Positions 41,257 to 50,745 of a stretch of 64,000 nucleotides of DNA are shown one piece after another (position 1 is the stretch's first letter; the number at the start of each line of letters is the position of its first letter). The notes beneath the pieces are model-generated. The model did no database searches. It was not told the DNA's origin and was given only the letters and a program-made list of their open reading frames with translations. Position numbers and translations under genes: made by a program. The DNA is taken from positions 1 through 64,000 of the forward strand of contig NZ_QGGP01000010.1 of NCBI RefSeq assembly GCF_003148645.1, written 5' to 3'. This DNA is from Xanthomarina spongicola (GTDB lineage: Bacteria; Bacteroidota; Bacteroidia; Flavobacteriales; Flavobacteriaceae).

Positions 41257-42426
41257 TTATTTCTTTTCAACGATAAAAGCAGGTGGATATTCTGTAATAA
41301 ATAATCCATTCCAACTACTTGCAAACATAATTTTTGTACCATCTCTATTTGGCACAGCATGAGGCTCCTGCTGATAGGAATCTTTATAAGTAGCATGATG
41401 ATACCCAAATCTTTCAATGGTATTACTTCCATCTAATTTAATAGCAAAGATTTCTTTTTTTCCAATAGTTTCACAACAACCTTCACTAACATAAGCCCAA
41501 CCTGGTCTGTTTATATTTCTAGCACTTATATGTCCACTCCATACACCATAACCATTTGGATGATAAAATAAAGGCGTTGTAACGCCATCACTTAACCTTA
41601 CCATTTTCATATAGTAATCATTAGGTCTAGTTTCTAAATCACCAAAAGCTATATAAACCTCATTACCAAAAGAATCTATTCCAAAATCTGAATGTGTTGT
41701 ATAATTAGTAATCGCTCTAGGAGCTTGTGTTAAATCAATATCATATACATCTACTCTTGAAAAAGAATAATGTGCTACAGCGTAATTACCAAGAGGTGAT
41801 ATAGTAATCCAATTTGGTTGACTAGGCAAACTTACTTGAGCATGAACCTTATTTAGTTTTAAGTCAAAAACTATTAATTCTATAACACCACTAGCTTTTC
41901 CAAGTATAGGCATGTATTTATCATTATTAGTTATATTACCCTTGTTTATACCGTAATCAATTTCTTCATATTGTAGAAAAGTTTTTAATGTGGTTCTAAC
42001 ATTTGTAACAACATTATAACTAACTATGCTTTTACCTGAAGTTCCATACATCTTTAATGGGTCTATATTACTCCATGTTGCCGAACTAGGTATATTTCTC
42101 CAGTATAAAAACTTATAAGTCTTACCATCTAATATTGCTGCTGGATAACCAGCTAATTTAATTAATGTCCCATCTGAGTTCCAAGGTTGGTCTAAACTAT
42201 AGTGATGTCTTAAATTTTGTCCTGTTGTACCAAATACTCCAGCATCACTAATTCTAGTAATTTCATTCCCTTGCTCATTTAAAAATGGCACTAAATATTT
42301 AGGTGTATTTGTTGGTGGTTGGTAGTCTTCCCAAACTGATTCCATAATATTCTCATCAATAGGATAGGTTTGAGAAAAACAAATAGAACATAGTAAAACA
42401 AAGACAATAGAATATTTTCTAACCAT
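41257..42426 (-). CDS. exported beta-propeller-like protein
   Basis: The 389-residue protein (ATG 42426; a TTG 6 bases earlier rejected) has signal peptide MVRKYSIVFVLLCSICFSQ. Its body consists of WD/NHL-like beta strands with repeated GN-x-I/V, SPLGNYAVAHY, DSFGNEVYIAF and NRDGTKIMFASSWNG motifs, suggesting a six- or seven-bladed propeller. A Cys pair (EGCCETIG) stands in the fourth blade. No enzymatic motif or sorting domain is recognisable. It is a single gene. Confidence 0.75.
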   Translation of the reverse strand: MVRKYSIVFVLLCSICFSQTYPIDENIMESVWEDYQPPTNTPKYLVPFLNEQGNEITRISDAGVFGTTGQNLRHHYSLDQPWNSDGTLIKLAGYPAAILDGKTYKFLYWRNIPSSATWSNIDPLKMYGTSGKSIVSYNVVTNVRTTLKTFLQYEEIDYGINKGNITNNDKYMPILGKASGVIELIVFDLKLNKVHAQVSLPSQPNWITISPLGNYAVAHYSFSRVDVYDIDLTQAPRAITNYTTHSDFGIDSFGNEVYIAFGDLETRPNDYYMKMVRLSDGVTTPLFYHPNGYGVWSGHISARNINRPGWAYVSEGCCETIGKKEIFAIKLDGSNTIERFGYHHATYKDSYQQEPHAVPNRDGTKIMFASSWNGLFITEYPPAFIVEKK

Positions 42427-42583
42427 AAACAATCTAATATTGAAACATACTAACTAAGTCACAATTTATTAAAAATAACTGAATAAACATTTGTTAATTT
42501 TTTGTTAAATTTTAGTACTTTGTATTGCATAATACCTTCTTTTAGATATATATTTGCATAAGAAACTATTATATGCTTTTAAA

Positions 42584-43030
42584 ATGTTAGATAATCATCA
42601 GAAAAATATTGCCACTTTTATACATCTTTCAACATTCTCTAGATTTATTATTCCTCTAGGAAATTTTATTGGTCCATTAATTTTATGGATTGCTAATAAA
42701 GACAAATCAGAATTTGTTGATGATCATGGAAAACAGGCCATTAATTTTCAAATAAGTATTTTATTATATGCCATTGTATTAGGAATGATTACTATTCCCT
42801 TTTTTATATTCAACCTATTTAATGGCTTAGACTTTATTGATATTAACACGTTTGATAGCATCCATTTGAGTCTAACAAAACCTTCACCACTTTTGTATAT
42901 AACTGGAGGATTAGGTTTTATTGCTTTTACAGGATTTATACTGGAATTAGTTTTTATAGTTAAAGCAAGTTTGGCTGCAAAAGATGGAGAATATTATAAA
43001 TACCCATTAACAATCAACTTTTTGAAATAA
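42584..43030 (+). CDS. DUF4870 membrane protein
   Basis: The 148-residue protein (ATG 42584, MLDNHQKN; a TTG at 42554 rejected) has three to four transmembrane helices and the DUF4870 signature FIIPLGNFIGPLILWIANKDKSEFVDDHGKQAINFQ. The family is common next to PspC/GIN genes, as here (PadR and PspC genes follow 86 bp downstream). Function unknown; a role in envelope stress is inferred from neighbours. Confidence 0.88.
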   Translation: MLDNHQKNIATFIHLSTFSRFIIPLGNFIGPLILWIANKDKSEFVDDHGKQAINFQISILLYAIVLGMITIPFFIFNLFNGLDFIDINTFDSIHLSLTKPSPLLYITGGLGFIAFTGFILELVFIVKASLAAKDGEYYKYPLTINFLK

Positions 43031-43116
43031 ATCATCAATCCTTTTATGTTAAATACGTAGAAGCATAAATCAAATCAAAAAATGAACAGTTTAAAAAAAT
43101 TAAAACGAATGACACT

Positions 43117-43458
43117 ATGAAGATAGAAAACACAAAGGCACAAATGCGAAAAGGTGTGTTAGAATACTGCATATTATCTGTCCTTAAAGATGAGGATGCA
43201 TATGTAGCAGAAATTTTAGGAACACTTAAAGATGCAAAATTGTTAGTAGTAGAAGGTACTATTTACCCTTTACTAACTCGCCTTAAAAATGCAGGACTTC
43301 TCAACTACAGATGGGAAGAATCTACCTCTGGACCACCAAGAAAATATTATGGTCTTACAGAAACAGGTAAACTGTTTCTAAATGAATTAAACACCACTTG
43401 GAGTGAATTACAAAATGCAGTTAATATAGTAACCAGACAAAAAAACACAACAAAATGA
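43117..43458 (+). CDS. PadR-family transcriptional regulator
   Basis: The 113-residue winged-helix protein (QMRKGVLEYCILSVLKDEDAYVAEILGTL, VVEGTIYPLLTRLKNAGLL, GPPRKYYGLTETG) is a typical small PadR. It overlaps the PspC gene by 4 bp (ATGA), so it very probably regulates its own operon. In Bacteroidota this PadR-PspC-GIN order is conserved. The inducing signal is unknown. Confidence 0.93.
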   Translation: MKIENTKAQMRKGVLEYCILSVLKDEDAYVAEILGTLKDAKLLVVEGTIYPLLTRLKNAGLLNYRWEESTSGPPRKYYGLTETGKLFLNELNTTWSELQNAVNIVTRQKNTTK

Positions 43459-45278
43459 ATAAAACAGTCAACATAAATTTAGCAGGTATATTTTTTCACA
43501 TAGATGAAGATGCATATCTTAAATTACAACGCTATCTTGAGGCTATAAAACGTTCATTTACAGACTCTCAAGGACGCTCTGAAATAATAGCTGATATAGA
43601 AGCTAGAATTGCAGAACTTTTTAGCGAACGTGTAAAACACGAAAAACAAGTTATTGGAAACAAAGAGGTTGATGAAGTGATTACAATCATGGGACAACCG
43701 GAAGATTATCTTGTGGATGACGAAATCTTTGAAGATGAACCAAAAACATATCAAAGTAGACCATCTGGACGTGCTAAAAAGCTATTTAGAGATACAGACA
43801 ACTCATATATTGGAGGCGTTTGTTCTGGTCTAGGTCATTACTTAGGCATAGATACGCTTTGGGTTAGACTACTTTGGATTTTACTAGCTTTAGGTTCTGG
43901 TGGTACATTTATCTTTATATATTTATTATTCTGGATTTTAGTTCCAGAAGCTGTATCAACAGCCGACAAGCTAACTATGACAGGTGAACCTGTAAATATT
44001 AGCAACATCGAAAAAAAAATTAAAGACGGTTTTGAAAATGTAACAGATACTATTTCAGAAAAAGCCAAAAATGTTTCAGATTCAGTTTCAGATGCAGCAA
44101 AAAACGTAGATTTTCAAAAACAAGGAAATCGTTTAAAATCAACATCTAAATCGTTTTTCGAAACTATTGGAGATATCATAATGTTTTTCCTTAAAGTATT
44201 TGCAAAATTTATTGGCATCATGCTAATAATTGTTGGAGCAGCGACATTAATAGGGTTAATAATCGGATTCTTTACAGTTGGAGCTACAGATTTAATACAT
44301 GTTCCTGGATTCGACTTTATTGATGCAGCAAATGCAGCAAACACACCTATTTGGCTAGTTTCTTTATTAATGTTATTTGCTATTGGAATCCCATTCTTTT
44401 TTGTTTTCTATTTAGGATTGAAAATTCTAATAAACAACTTAAAGTCTATTGGAAACATAGCTAAGTTTTCATTATTAGGAATCTGGTTTATAGCAATAAT
44501 CAGCTTAATTGTTATTGGTGTTAAACAAGCTTCAGAACACGCTTTCGATGCTAGTGTAAACAATAAAGAAACACTTAATATTACGGCTAATGATACGCTT
44601 AGAGTTAAAATGGCTTCTAATGATGCTTATAAAAATAACGCTTACAGAAGTGGAAATTCAGTTAGATTAGTTTACAATGATAATGATGAAAAAATTATCT
44701 ATTCTTCAGATATCAGATTGATTGTAAGATCTACAAAAGATAGTCTGGCATATTTAAAAATAGAAAAAAGTGCCGAAGGAAGTAGTTATCAACAAGCTAA
44801 AGAAAGAGCAAAAAACATTAATTACAACTATGCTTTAATTGGAAATGAACTCTTATTAGACGCTTTCTTAACTACTGCTTACGAAAATAAATTTAGCGAC
44901 CAAGAAGTAGAACTTATCTTGTATTTACCTGAAGGCACTACGCTTTATGCAGATGACAACACCTATAGTTTTCATAGAAACTCTAGTTATCATGACGATA
45001 TTTTAGACAATGGTATGGAAGAGCATTATTTAAAAATCATGCAAAACGAAATTAAATGTTTAGATTGTCCTGATGAAGAATATAAAGTAAGAGTAAATAT
45101 TAACGACAACGATTCTCATATAAAAATAGATGATAATGGCTTAGAAATTAAAGCTGAAGGTTCTAATCTTAAAATCGACGACGAAGGAGTAAAAGCTGAA
45201 AGTGAAACTGTTAGAGTAAACATAGATGAAAATGGTATTAATATCACTTCGGAAGATAAAGATACAGTTGAGGAATAA
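43455..45278 (+). CDS. PspC-domain membrane protein
   Basis: The 607-residue protein begins with a helical part (about 1-100, KTVNINLAGIFFHIDEDAYLKLQRYLEAI) rich in Glu/Asp. The PspC domain is at about 108-172 (RAKKLFRDTDNSYIGGVCSGLGHYLGID, ending FWILVPEA). Two further transmembrane pairs (about 235-280 and 295-365) and a long extracytoplasmic C-terminus follow. The C-terminus ends with repeats of the form I-K-I-D-D-x-G-L/V-x-I/V-K (three or four copies, 540-605). PspC in other bacteria takes part in phage-shock/envelope-stress control. Regulation is by PadR. Confidence 0.92.
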   Translation: MNKTVNINLAGIFFHIDEDAYLKLQRYLEAIKRSFTDSQGRSEIIADIEARIAELFSERVKHEKQVIGNKEVDEVITIMGQPEDYLVDDEIFEDEPKTYQSRPSGRAKKLFRDTDNSYIGGVCSGLGHYLGIDTLWVRLLWILLALGSGGTFIFIYLLFWILVPEAVSTADKLTMTGEPVNISNIEKKIKDGFENVTDTISEKAKNVSDSVSDAAKNVDFQKQGNRLKSTSKSFFETIGDIIMFFLKVFAKFIGIMLIIVGAATLIGLIIGFFTVGATDLIHVPGFDFIDAANAANTPIWLVSLLMLFAIGIPFFFVFYLGLKILINNLKSIGNIAKFSLLGIWFIAIISLIVIGVKQASEHAFDASVNNKETLNITANDTLRVKMASNDAYKNNAYRSGNSVRLVYNDNDEKIIYSSDIRLIVRSTKDSLAYLKIEKSAEGSSYQQAKERAKNINYNYALIGNELLLDAFLTTAYENKFSDQEVELILYLPEGTTLYADDNTYSFHRNSSYHDDILDNGMEEHYLKIMQNEIKCLDCPDEEYKVRVNINDNDSHIKIDDNGLEIKAEGSNLKIDDEGVKAESETVRVNIDENGINITSEDKDTVEE

Positions 45279-45378
45279 ATATTAACAGTTAAGTAACTAA
45301 TTTTTTATAAATATCCATATATAATCAATCTTTGAATCATCAATCAAAAAAAATTAATCAATCAAAAAACGAACAGTT

Positions 45379-46107
45379 ATGAGTACACTAACAAAAATTA
45401 TGGTTTCCATCATCCTAGCCATCTTAATGATGTCTTGCAATTTCGATGCTAATTTTGGAACTGGAGTAAATGGAAACGGAAACGTTATAACCAAAGAACG
45501 ACCTTTAGATGGATCTTTTAATACTATTAAAATAAGCAGAGGTCTAGATGTCTATTTAACACAAAGCGACTCAGAAAGTTTACGTGTTGAAGCAGACGAA
45601 AATCTTCACGACATTATAACTACTAACATAGAAAACGATGTACTTGTTATTACAGCAAGTGAAAATATTGGCAGATCATCTGCTAAAAAAGTGATGTTAC
45701 ATTTCAATCATATTTCAGCCATAAAAGCAATTAGTGGTAGTGATGTAGTTTCAACAAATACTATTCGTGTTTCAGATTTAGAAATTAATTCTACTAGTGG
45801 TAGCGATATTGAGTTATCTATAGATGCTGAATCTGTTAATTGCCACTCAACAAGTGGAAGCGATATAGAATTAAAAGGTAAAACTAACAGTTTTATTGCT
45901 GAAGCAACTAGTGGAAGCTCTATTGAAGCCGAAGATCTGAACACATTAAATGCTCAAGTAAAAGCAACAAGTGGTGCAAACATTAGAGTTAACACTTCTA
46001 AGAAGCTAACTGCAAAGGCATCTAGTGGTGGCGATATAAGATACTCAGGAAATCCAGAAGTTATTAAAACTAGCGATGGTGTTTCTGGTTCTATAAGAGG
46101 ACATTAA
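45379..46107 (+). CDS. GIN-domain (DUF2807) lipoprotein
   Basis: The 242-residue lipoprotein (ILMMSC, Cys20) has a right-handed beta-solenoid GIN domain made of ladder repeats around TSGSDIEL, TSGSSIEA and SSGGDIRY. It opens with GNGNVITKERPLDGSFNTIKIS, the family start. GIN domains are surface or periplasmic proteins of unknown task, usually following PspC genes. The leader (ATCAAAAAACGAACAGTT before the ATG) resembles the leader of the PadR gene, so the two promoters may be coordinated. Confidence 0.92.
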   Translation: MSTLTKIMVSIILAILMMSCNFDANFGTGVNGNGNVITKERPLDGSFNTIKISRGLDVYLTQSDSESLRVEADENLHDIITTNIENDVLVITASENIGRSSAKKVMLHFNHISAIKAISGSDVVSTNTIRVSDLEINSTSGSDIELSIDAESVNCHSTSGSDIELKGKTNSFIAEATSGSSIEAEDLNTLNAQVKATSGANIRVNTSKKLTAKASSGGDIRYSGNPEVIKTSDGVSGSIRGH

Positions 46108-46134
46108 AAAAACAACAATCAACCATAGTAAAAG

Positions 46135-46177
46135 CCATCTTAATCTTTGACACTTAAAGATTGGGATGGTTTTTTTG
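46135..46177 (+). terminator. terminator of the PadR-PspC-GIN operon
   Basis: CCATCTTAATCTTT and AAAGATTGGGATGG pair with small internal mismatches around GACACTT, followed by TTTTTTT. Confidence 0.82.
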
Positions 46178-46185
46178 TAAGCGTA

Positions 46186-46678
46186 TTATTCAAAAAATTC
46201 CTTTGGGTACTCTACCAATCCATTAACTCCATCTAATCCATTTTTAGTTAATTCTATAGCCATACAATTCTCTTTTGGAGCATTAAATGGAAATTCGATA
46301 TGGAATTTAACTGCTTGCTTGTAACCAAATCTCGGATAATAATTTTTGTGACCTAATAAAACAATAGAGTTATATCCTAATTCATTTGCTCTTTTATGAG
46401 CATGTTTGATTAATATACTTCCAATTCCTTTACCTTGGAGTTCAGGTAGAACAGAGACTGGAGCAAGTGCTAATGAATTGAATACGTTTTAGTTATTTTT
46501 TATTTCCAATTTCTGCTATTATAGATAGCTCAGGAATAAAGTTCTTTGATTTCCTTAAGCGTTCAACTAAAAATTGCTCTTTATGATCGCTTAACATTAC
46601 TGGTTCAAAAGCCTTTTCAATAACAATAAATTCCTCTACATAATCTTTAGGATGTTCTTGTCTTAAGTTTAAATTCAT
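46186..46678 (-). pseudogene. decayed GNAT N-acetyltransferase
   Basis: Two parts of one gene are visible. The first (46678-46493) encodes MNLNLRQEHPKDYVEEFIVIEKAF through LVERLRKSKNFIPELSIIAEIGNKK and a stop. The second (46488-46186) follows after a few bases and encodes NVFNSLALAPVSVLPELQGKGIGS, then LGYNSIVLLGHKNYYPRFGY, ending EYPKEFFE. Together they match a GNAT acetyltransferase, with the acetyl-CoA loop Q-G-K-G-I-G present. About 20-25 residues between them (normally a GHI-x-L-T/S strand) are missing, and the join carries stops. The deletion removes the central beta-strands, so activity is not expected. Confidence 0.85.
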
Positions 46679-46743
46679 TTTAATTCTTAAATTATAATCA
46701 ACTTTCAGGCTTATAATTTAACTTTTTCTTGTCTCTATAAAAT

Positions 46744-46774
46744 AAAATCCGAAACATGAAGTTTCGGATTTTTT
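46744..46774 (-). terminator. terminator of the prolyl oligopeptidase gene
   Basis: AAAATCCGAAAC and GTTTCGGATTTT pair perfectly around ATGAA, 7 bp after the stop of the 46781-48940 gene. T-runs lie on both strands. Confidence 0.85.
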
Positions 46775-46780
46775 ATGACA

Positions 46781-48940
46781 TTAATTTTTCACTTTTTCTT
46801 TAAGTTTAAAATCTGGATGACCAGATTGCCAGTAAAAGAATGTAAAAATGTTTGAAAAGTTATTCAATGCTTGAGTTAATGCAACTCCACCACCATGACC
46901 ACCATCAAAATCAGTCAAAAATAAAATAGGAGAATCTCCTGCATTATCATGCTGCATTTTAGCAGCAAATTTAGCTGGCTGCCAAGCTATAACTCGAGGG
47001 TCATTAATTCCAGCAGTTATTAACATAGCTGGATAATCTGTTCCAGGTTCTAAATGATGATAAGAGTCCATTTCTAACAGTCCTTTAAACTCTTCAGGGT
47101 CCTTAACAGTTCCAAACTCAGGCGTATTAACTGGACCATTTGGTGTTTCTTCCATTCTTACAGTATTCATGGCTCCTACCATTGGAGATGCTGCAACAAA
47201 TAAGTCAGGACGTTCGGTAACAGATCTTCCAACCAAAATACCACCAGCACTACCACCAAAAAACGAGAGTTTATCAGCCGAAGTATATCCTTCATCAATA
47301 AGATACTCTGCTGTTGCAATAGCATCCTTCCAGGTATTAGGTTTGTTAAGTTTTTGCCCAGCTTTATGCCAAGCATCTCCTAGTTCGCCTCCTCCTCTAA
47401 CATGTGGAACTACCAAAACACCTCCATATATAGTATAAGCCAATGTTATAGGACTGAAAAATGGACTAGTAGAATTCCCATAAGAACCATAGCTATACAT
47501 AACTGCAGGAGTTTGACCATCCATTTTCATGTCTTTATTATAAATAATTGATACAGGAACCATAACTCCATCATGAGATTTCACCATAACTTCTTTAGCA
47601 ACAAGATTTTCTAATTCTGGATATTCAGCTGGAGTAGATAAAGGTTCATAGGTAAACGTATTGTTTTCAGCATTATATAAATACCTTTTGTTTGGTGAGG
47701 TCCAGCCAGATATATTTACCCATACCTCACTATAATCACTTCCTCTAGTTGAAACACTAGCACTTCCTGCTGTAAAAGGCAGTCCTAATTCAATAGGAAT
47801 TGTTTTGTTTGAAGGTAAAAAATACACTTTTGCCTCTACTCCATTTTTTACAGTACAATAATATAGACCATCTTTAGACGTTGCAATTTGAGTTATATTC
47901 TCTGTTTTAGATTCTTCTATAACAATCGTAGCATTTGAAAATTCTGGACTACTTATTGGCGCTTTAACAATTTTATAATTTGGTGCTTCATTATAAGTCA
48001 AATAATAAACATCTGTTGAATTAAATGTTGTACTAGTAACTTTATTTTCTCTTGTTAATATAGGCTTCCAATTATTAGGAATATTAAAATCCTCTACATA
48101 TAATTTTGAGTTCTTATCTACTGAGCTTGTAAACAAAAAATTCTTATTTGCCTCCTTTGAATAAGAAATATAAGGATACTCAGACTCAAAAATATTTAAT
48201 GGACCATAATCATCTTTTGAAAAATATTTTTCATCTAAAGATTGATCTGTACCTATTCTATGAACATAATTTGAAGTATATATTTGTCTGTTCATATCTT
48301 TTAAATCGGCTGAATTTAGTTTATTATAAAAGAAACTATCTCCTGATTTATGCCATGAAATTCCACTGGCTAGATGCAAAACCTCATTAAATTGTTCTCC
48401 TGATTTTTTAAAGATGAGTAATTCTGGGTTTTCAGAACCATCAGCTGAAACAGAAACTGCTATTTTATCACCTTTAATATTTGGAGTAATACTTGAAACC
48501 GTATAAGTTCCTTCTTCTTTTTTATATTGTGTCGGATCGAAAAACAAAACTTCATTTCCATCATAACCATCACGTTTATACATCTTACTAATTTCTTCAC
48601 CTGGAACTCTCTTTAAATAAAAATAAGTATTATCATCTGTTATTCTTAAACTTCCAATGGCTGCAGTAGTTCTATTAATAAGCTCCAACATTTTATCAAG
48701 TATTTCTTGCTTTCCTGATATATTATCAAGAATTGAATTTGCATAATTAGTGTTATCCTTCATCCAAGCAACAACACTAGGATCATCTAGGTTTTCGAGA
48801 TATTGATAAGGGTCATTTAATGTTATACCATGATACGTATTTGTAACATTTTTTTGTGGTGGTGGTTCAGGCTTTACAGATTCTTGAGAAAAAACTGAAA
48901 AAGAAAATAAAAATAACAGAGCAAAAAATAGTTGTTTCAT
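46781..48940 (-). CDS. prolyl oligopeptidase (S9A), exported
   Basis: The 719-residue enzyme has a signal peptide (MKQLFFALLFLFSFSVFSQ), a seven-bladed propeller (about 80-430) and an alpha/beta-hydrolase domain. The catalytic serine is S564 in FFGGSAGG, the aspartate D647 in GINDPRV and the histidine H682 in DGGHGGG. It cleaves short peptides after proline, probably in the periplasm. Length fits the family (about 700). It is a single gene with its own terminator. Confidence 0.95.
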   Translation of the reverse strand: MKQLFFALLFLFSFSVFSQESVKPEPPPQKNVTNTYHGITLNDPYQYLENLDDPSVVAWMKDNTNYANSILDNISGKQEILDKMLELINRTTAAIGSLRITDDNTYFYLKRVPGEEISKMYKRDGYDGNEVLFFDPTQYKKEEGTYTVSSITPNIKGDKIAVSVSADGSENPELLIFKKSGEQFNEVLHLASGISWHKSGDSFFYNKLNSADLKDMNRQIYTSNYVHRIGTDQSLDEKYFSKDDYGPLNIFESEYPYISYSKEANKNFLFTSSVDKNSKLYVEDFNIPNNWKPILTRENKVTSTTFNSTDVYYLTYNEAPNYKIVKAPISSPEFSNATIVIEESKTENITQIATSKDGLYYCTVKNGVEAKVYFLPSNKTIPIELGLPFTAGSASVSTRGSDYSEVWVNISGWTSPNKRYLYNAENNTFTYEPLSTPAEYPELENLVAKEVMVKSHDGVMVPVSIIYNKDMKMDGQTPAVMYSYGSYGNSTSPFFSPITLAYTIYGGVLVVPHVRGGGELGDAWHKAGQKLNKPNTWKDAIATAEYLIDEGYTSADKLSFFGGSAGGILVGRSVTERPDLFVAASPMVGAMNTVRMEETPNGPVNTPEFGTVKDPEEFKGLLEMDSYHHLEPGTDYPAMLITAGINDPRVIAWQPAKFAAKMQHDNAGDSPILFLTDFDGGHGGGVALTQALNNFSNIFTFFYWQSGHPDFKLKEKVKN

Positions 48941-49009
48941 ATTTTTGAGTTTAGGTGTTAATAAAATATTACTAATAATTTCTTGGGGAAAGTGACAACA
49001 AGGTACAAA

Positions 49010-49034
49010 AAAACCGAAACATTTGTTTCGGTTT
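49010..49034 (-). terminator. terminator of trxB
   Basis: AAACCGAAAC and GTTTCGGTTT form a 10-bp stem with a 4-base loop and a T-run on the minus strand, 24 bp after the trxB stop. Confidence 0.85.
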
Positions 49035-49057
49035 CTATATTTTATAAATATACCTAA

Positions 49058-50038
49058 TTAGTTATACGTCGAAGTAGAAACTTCAAACGTAGAATCTTTT
49101 GCTGCTAACCATCTTTCGGCATCTAAAGCAGCCATACATCCTGTTCCTGCTGCTGTAACTGCTTGTCTGTACACATGATCTGCTGCATCACCAGAAACAA
49201 AAACACCTTCTATATTGGTTTTAGAAGTTCCTGGAACGTTTATAATATATCCTGTTTCGTCTAAGTTTAAAAAGTCTTTAAAGATATCTGTGTTTGGTTT
49301 GTGACCTATAGCTACAAAAAATCCAGTTGCTGGAATCTCATGTTTTTCCTGAGTTTGATTATTAAATACACGAACTCCTGTAACTACTTGTCCATCTCCT
49401 AAAACTTCATCTGTTTCTGTATTAAATAATATTTCAATATTTGGAGTGTTTTTTACACGAGCAGCCATAATTTTAGATGCTCTAAACTCGTCGCGTCTTA
49501 CCAACATGGTTACTTTTTTACACAATTTAGATAAGTAATGTGCTTCTTCGCAAGCAGAATCTCCTGCTCCAACAATCACCACTTCTTGATTTCTGTAAAA
49601 GAAACCATCACATACAGCACAAGCAGAAACGCCTCCACCAAGTTTTAAATATTTTTGTTCAGAATCTAATCCTAAATACTTAGCCGAAGCTCCTGTAGAA
49701 ATAATAACTGTATCACAATGTATTTCTTTAGTATCGTTTACCCAAACTTTGTGTACATCTCCAGAGAAATCAACTTTAGTTACCCAACCATCACGAACAT
49801 CTGTTTCAAAACGTTCAGCTTGTTTTTGTAATTCCATCATCATTTCTGGTCCAGTAATCCCATCTGGATAACCAGGAAAGTTTTCAACCTCGTTAGTTGT
49901 GGTTAATTGTCCACCTGGTTGCGTTCCTTGGTATAAAACAGGTTTCATATTTGCTCTGGCAGCATATATAGCTGCAGTATATCCTGCAGGTCCAGATCCT
50001 ATTATTAAACACTTTACTTTTTCTATTGTTTCAGACAT
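49058..50038 (-). CDS. trxB: thioredoxin reductase
   Basis: The 326-residue flavoenzyme has FAD-binding GSGPAGYTAAIYAARA (14-29), the NADPH-binding GAGDSACEEAHYLS and the redox-active C140-A-V-C143 in SACAVCDGFFYR. It transfers electrons from NADPH to thioredoxin in the cytosol. A -7 element TACTTTTG (50068-50061, minus) is 23 bp upstream of the ATG. Confidence 0.97.
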   Translation of the reverse strand: MSETIEKVKCLIIGSGPAGYTAAIYAARANMKPVLYQGTQPGGQLTTTNEVENFPGYPDGITGPEMMMELQKQAERFETDVRDGWVTKVDFSGDVHKVWVNDTKEIHCDTVIISTGASAKYLGLDSEQKYLKLGGGVSACAVCDGFFYRNQEVVIVGAGDSACEEAHYLSKLCKKVTMLVRRDEFRASKIMAARVKNTPNIEILFNTETDEVLGDGQVVTGVRVFNNQTQEKHEIPATGFFVAIGHKPNTDIFKDFLNLDETGYIINVPGTSKTNIEGVFVSGDAADHVYRQAVTAAGTGCMAALDAERWLAAKDSTFEVSTSTYN

Positions 50039-50185
50039 TTTTCTATTTATTTTAATAGAACAAAAGTAGGTTTTTTGTACAAAACCTTACTTATAAGTTA
50101 TTAACAGTTATTATGGTTCTATTGATATTTATTATTGTGTAAAACATTTAGTTGCTTTAAACCTGTACTGAGCTAATTCGAAGAA

Positions 50186-50386
50186 TTACTTTAAAAATTT
50201 CTTCAATAGCACGTAAAAACCATATTTGCCTGCAACAGCTAATACAGTTGTAAACCAATTTGTTGGTTTTAAACCTTCTTTAAACTCGCTTTTAAGAAGT
50301 TTCATTTCTTCTAATGCTATTTTACGTTCCAAGCTTAGTCGCTTTAAATCTGCTTCTATATCTTCAAAAGATTGATATTTCTTCAT
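50186..50386 (-). CDS. small YtxH/holin-operon protein (DUF6327-like)
   Basis: The 66-residue protein begins MKKYQSFEDIEADLKRLSLERKIALEEMKLLKSEFKE (a helix, probably coiled coil), followed by one hydrophobic segment (TVLAVAGKYGFYVLLKKFLK). It is the third gene of an operon with a phage-holin-like and a YtxH-like protein, 3 bp downstream. I know no function; the set recurs in Flavobacteriaceae and may act in envelope stress. Confidence 0.78.
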   Translation of the reverse strand: MKKYQSFEDIEADLKRLSLERKIALEEMKLLKSEFKEGLKPTNWFTTVLAVAGKYGFYVLLKKFLK

Positions 50387-50389
50387 AGT

Positions 50390-50740
50390 CTAAGAATCAA
50401 AAAATTTAGATGAAAGTGCTTGAATAATTTTTTTGTTTATAACATGTCTGTTGTAATATAAAATAACTGTTATAATTAAAAATAAAGCAGCTATAATTAA
50501 ATAGCCTAAAGCTAGGCTATCTAACCATTTACCAATGGCAAATGCTAACGAAAATGCTAGAAAAAATAATGCTAAAAATAAGACACCTCCAATAATAAGT
50601 CCTTTTGTAACAAAACTTATGGAGACAGTAATTTGTTGAAATACCTTTAATTTATAATATTCCTCTGTTTTTTTAACATACGTCTCTCCTGCATCTGCCA
50701 TCTTACCAGATGTTTCTTTAATTGTTTCTAAAATATTCAT
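50390..50740 (-). CDS. phage-holin-family / Actinobacterial-type DUF1469-like membrane protein
   Basis: The 116-residue protein has an amphipathic N-terminus, two transmembrane helices (about 48-70 and 76-97) and the GGVLFLALFFLAFSLAFAIGKWLDSLALGYL core that automatic annotation labels phage holin family. It is not phage-associated here. It lies 5 bp after the YtxH gene and forms an operon with it. Function unknown. Confidence 0.82.
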   Translation of the reverse strand: MNILETIKETSGKMADAGETYVKKTEEYYKLKVFQQITVSISFVTKGLIIGGVLFLALFFLAFSLAFAIGKWLDSLALGYLIIAALFLIITVILYYNRHVINKKIIQALSSKFFDS

Positions 50741-50745
50741 TCAGA

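Noticed and set aside
46493-46678. Independent 61-residue protein
   Set aside because: Its sequence is the N-terminal part of a GNAT acetyltransferase whose C-terminal part follows directly. It is annotated as one pseudogene.
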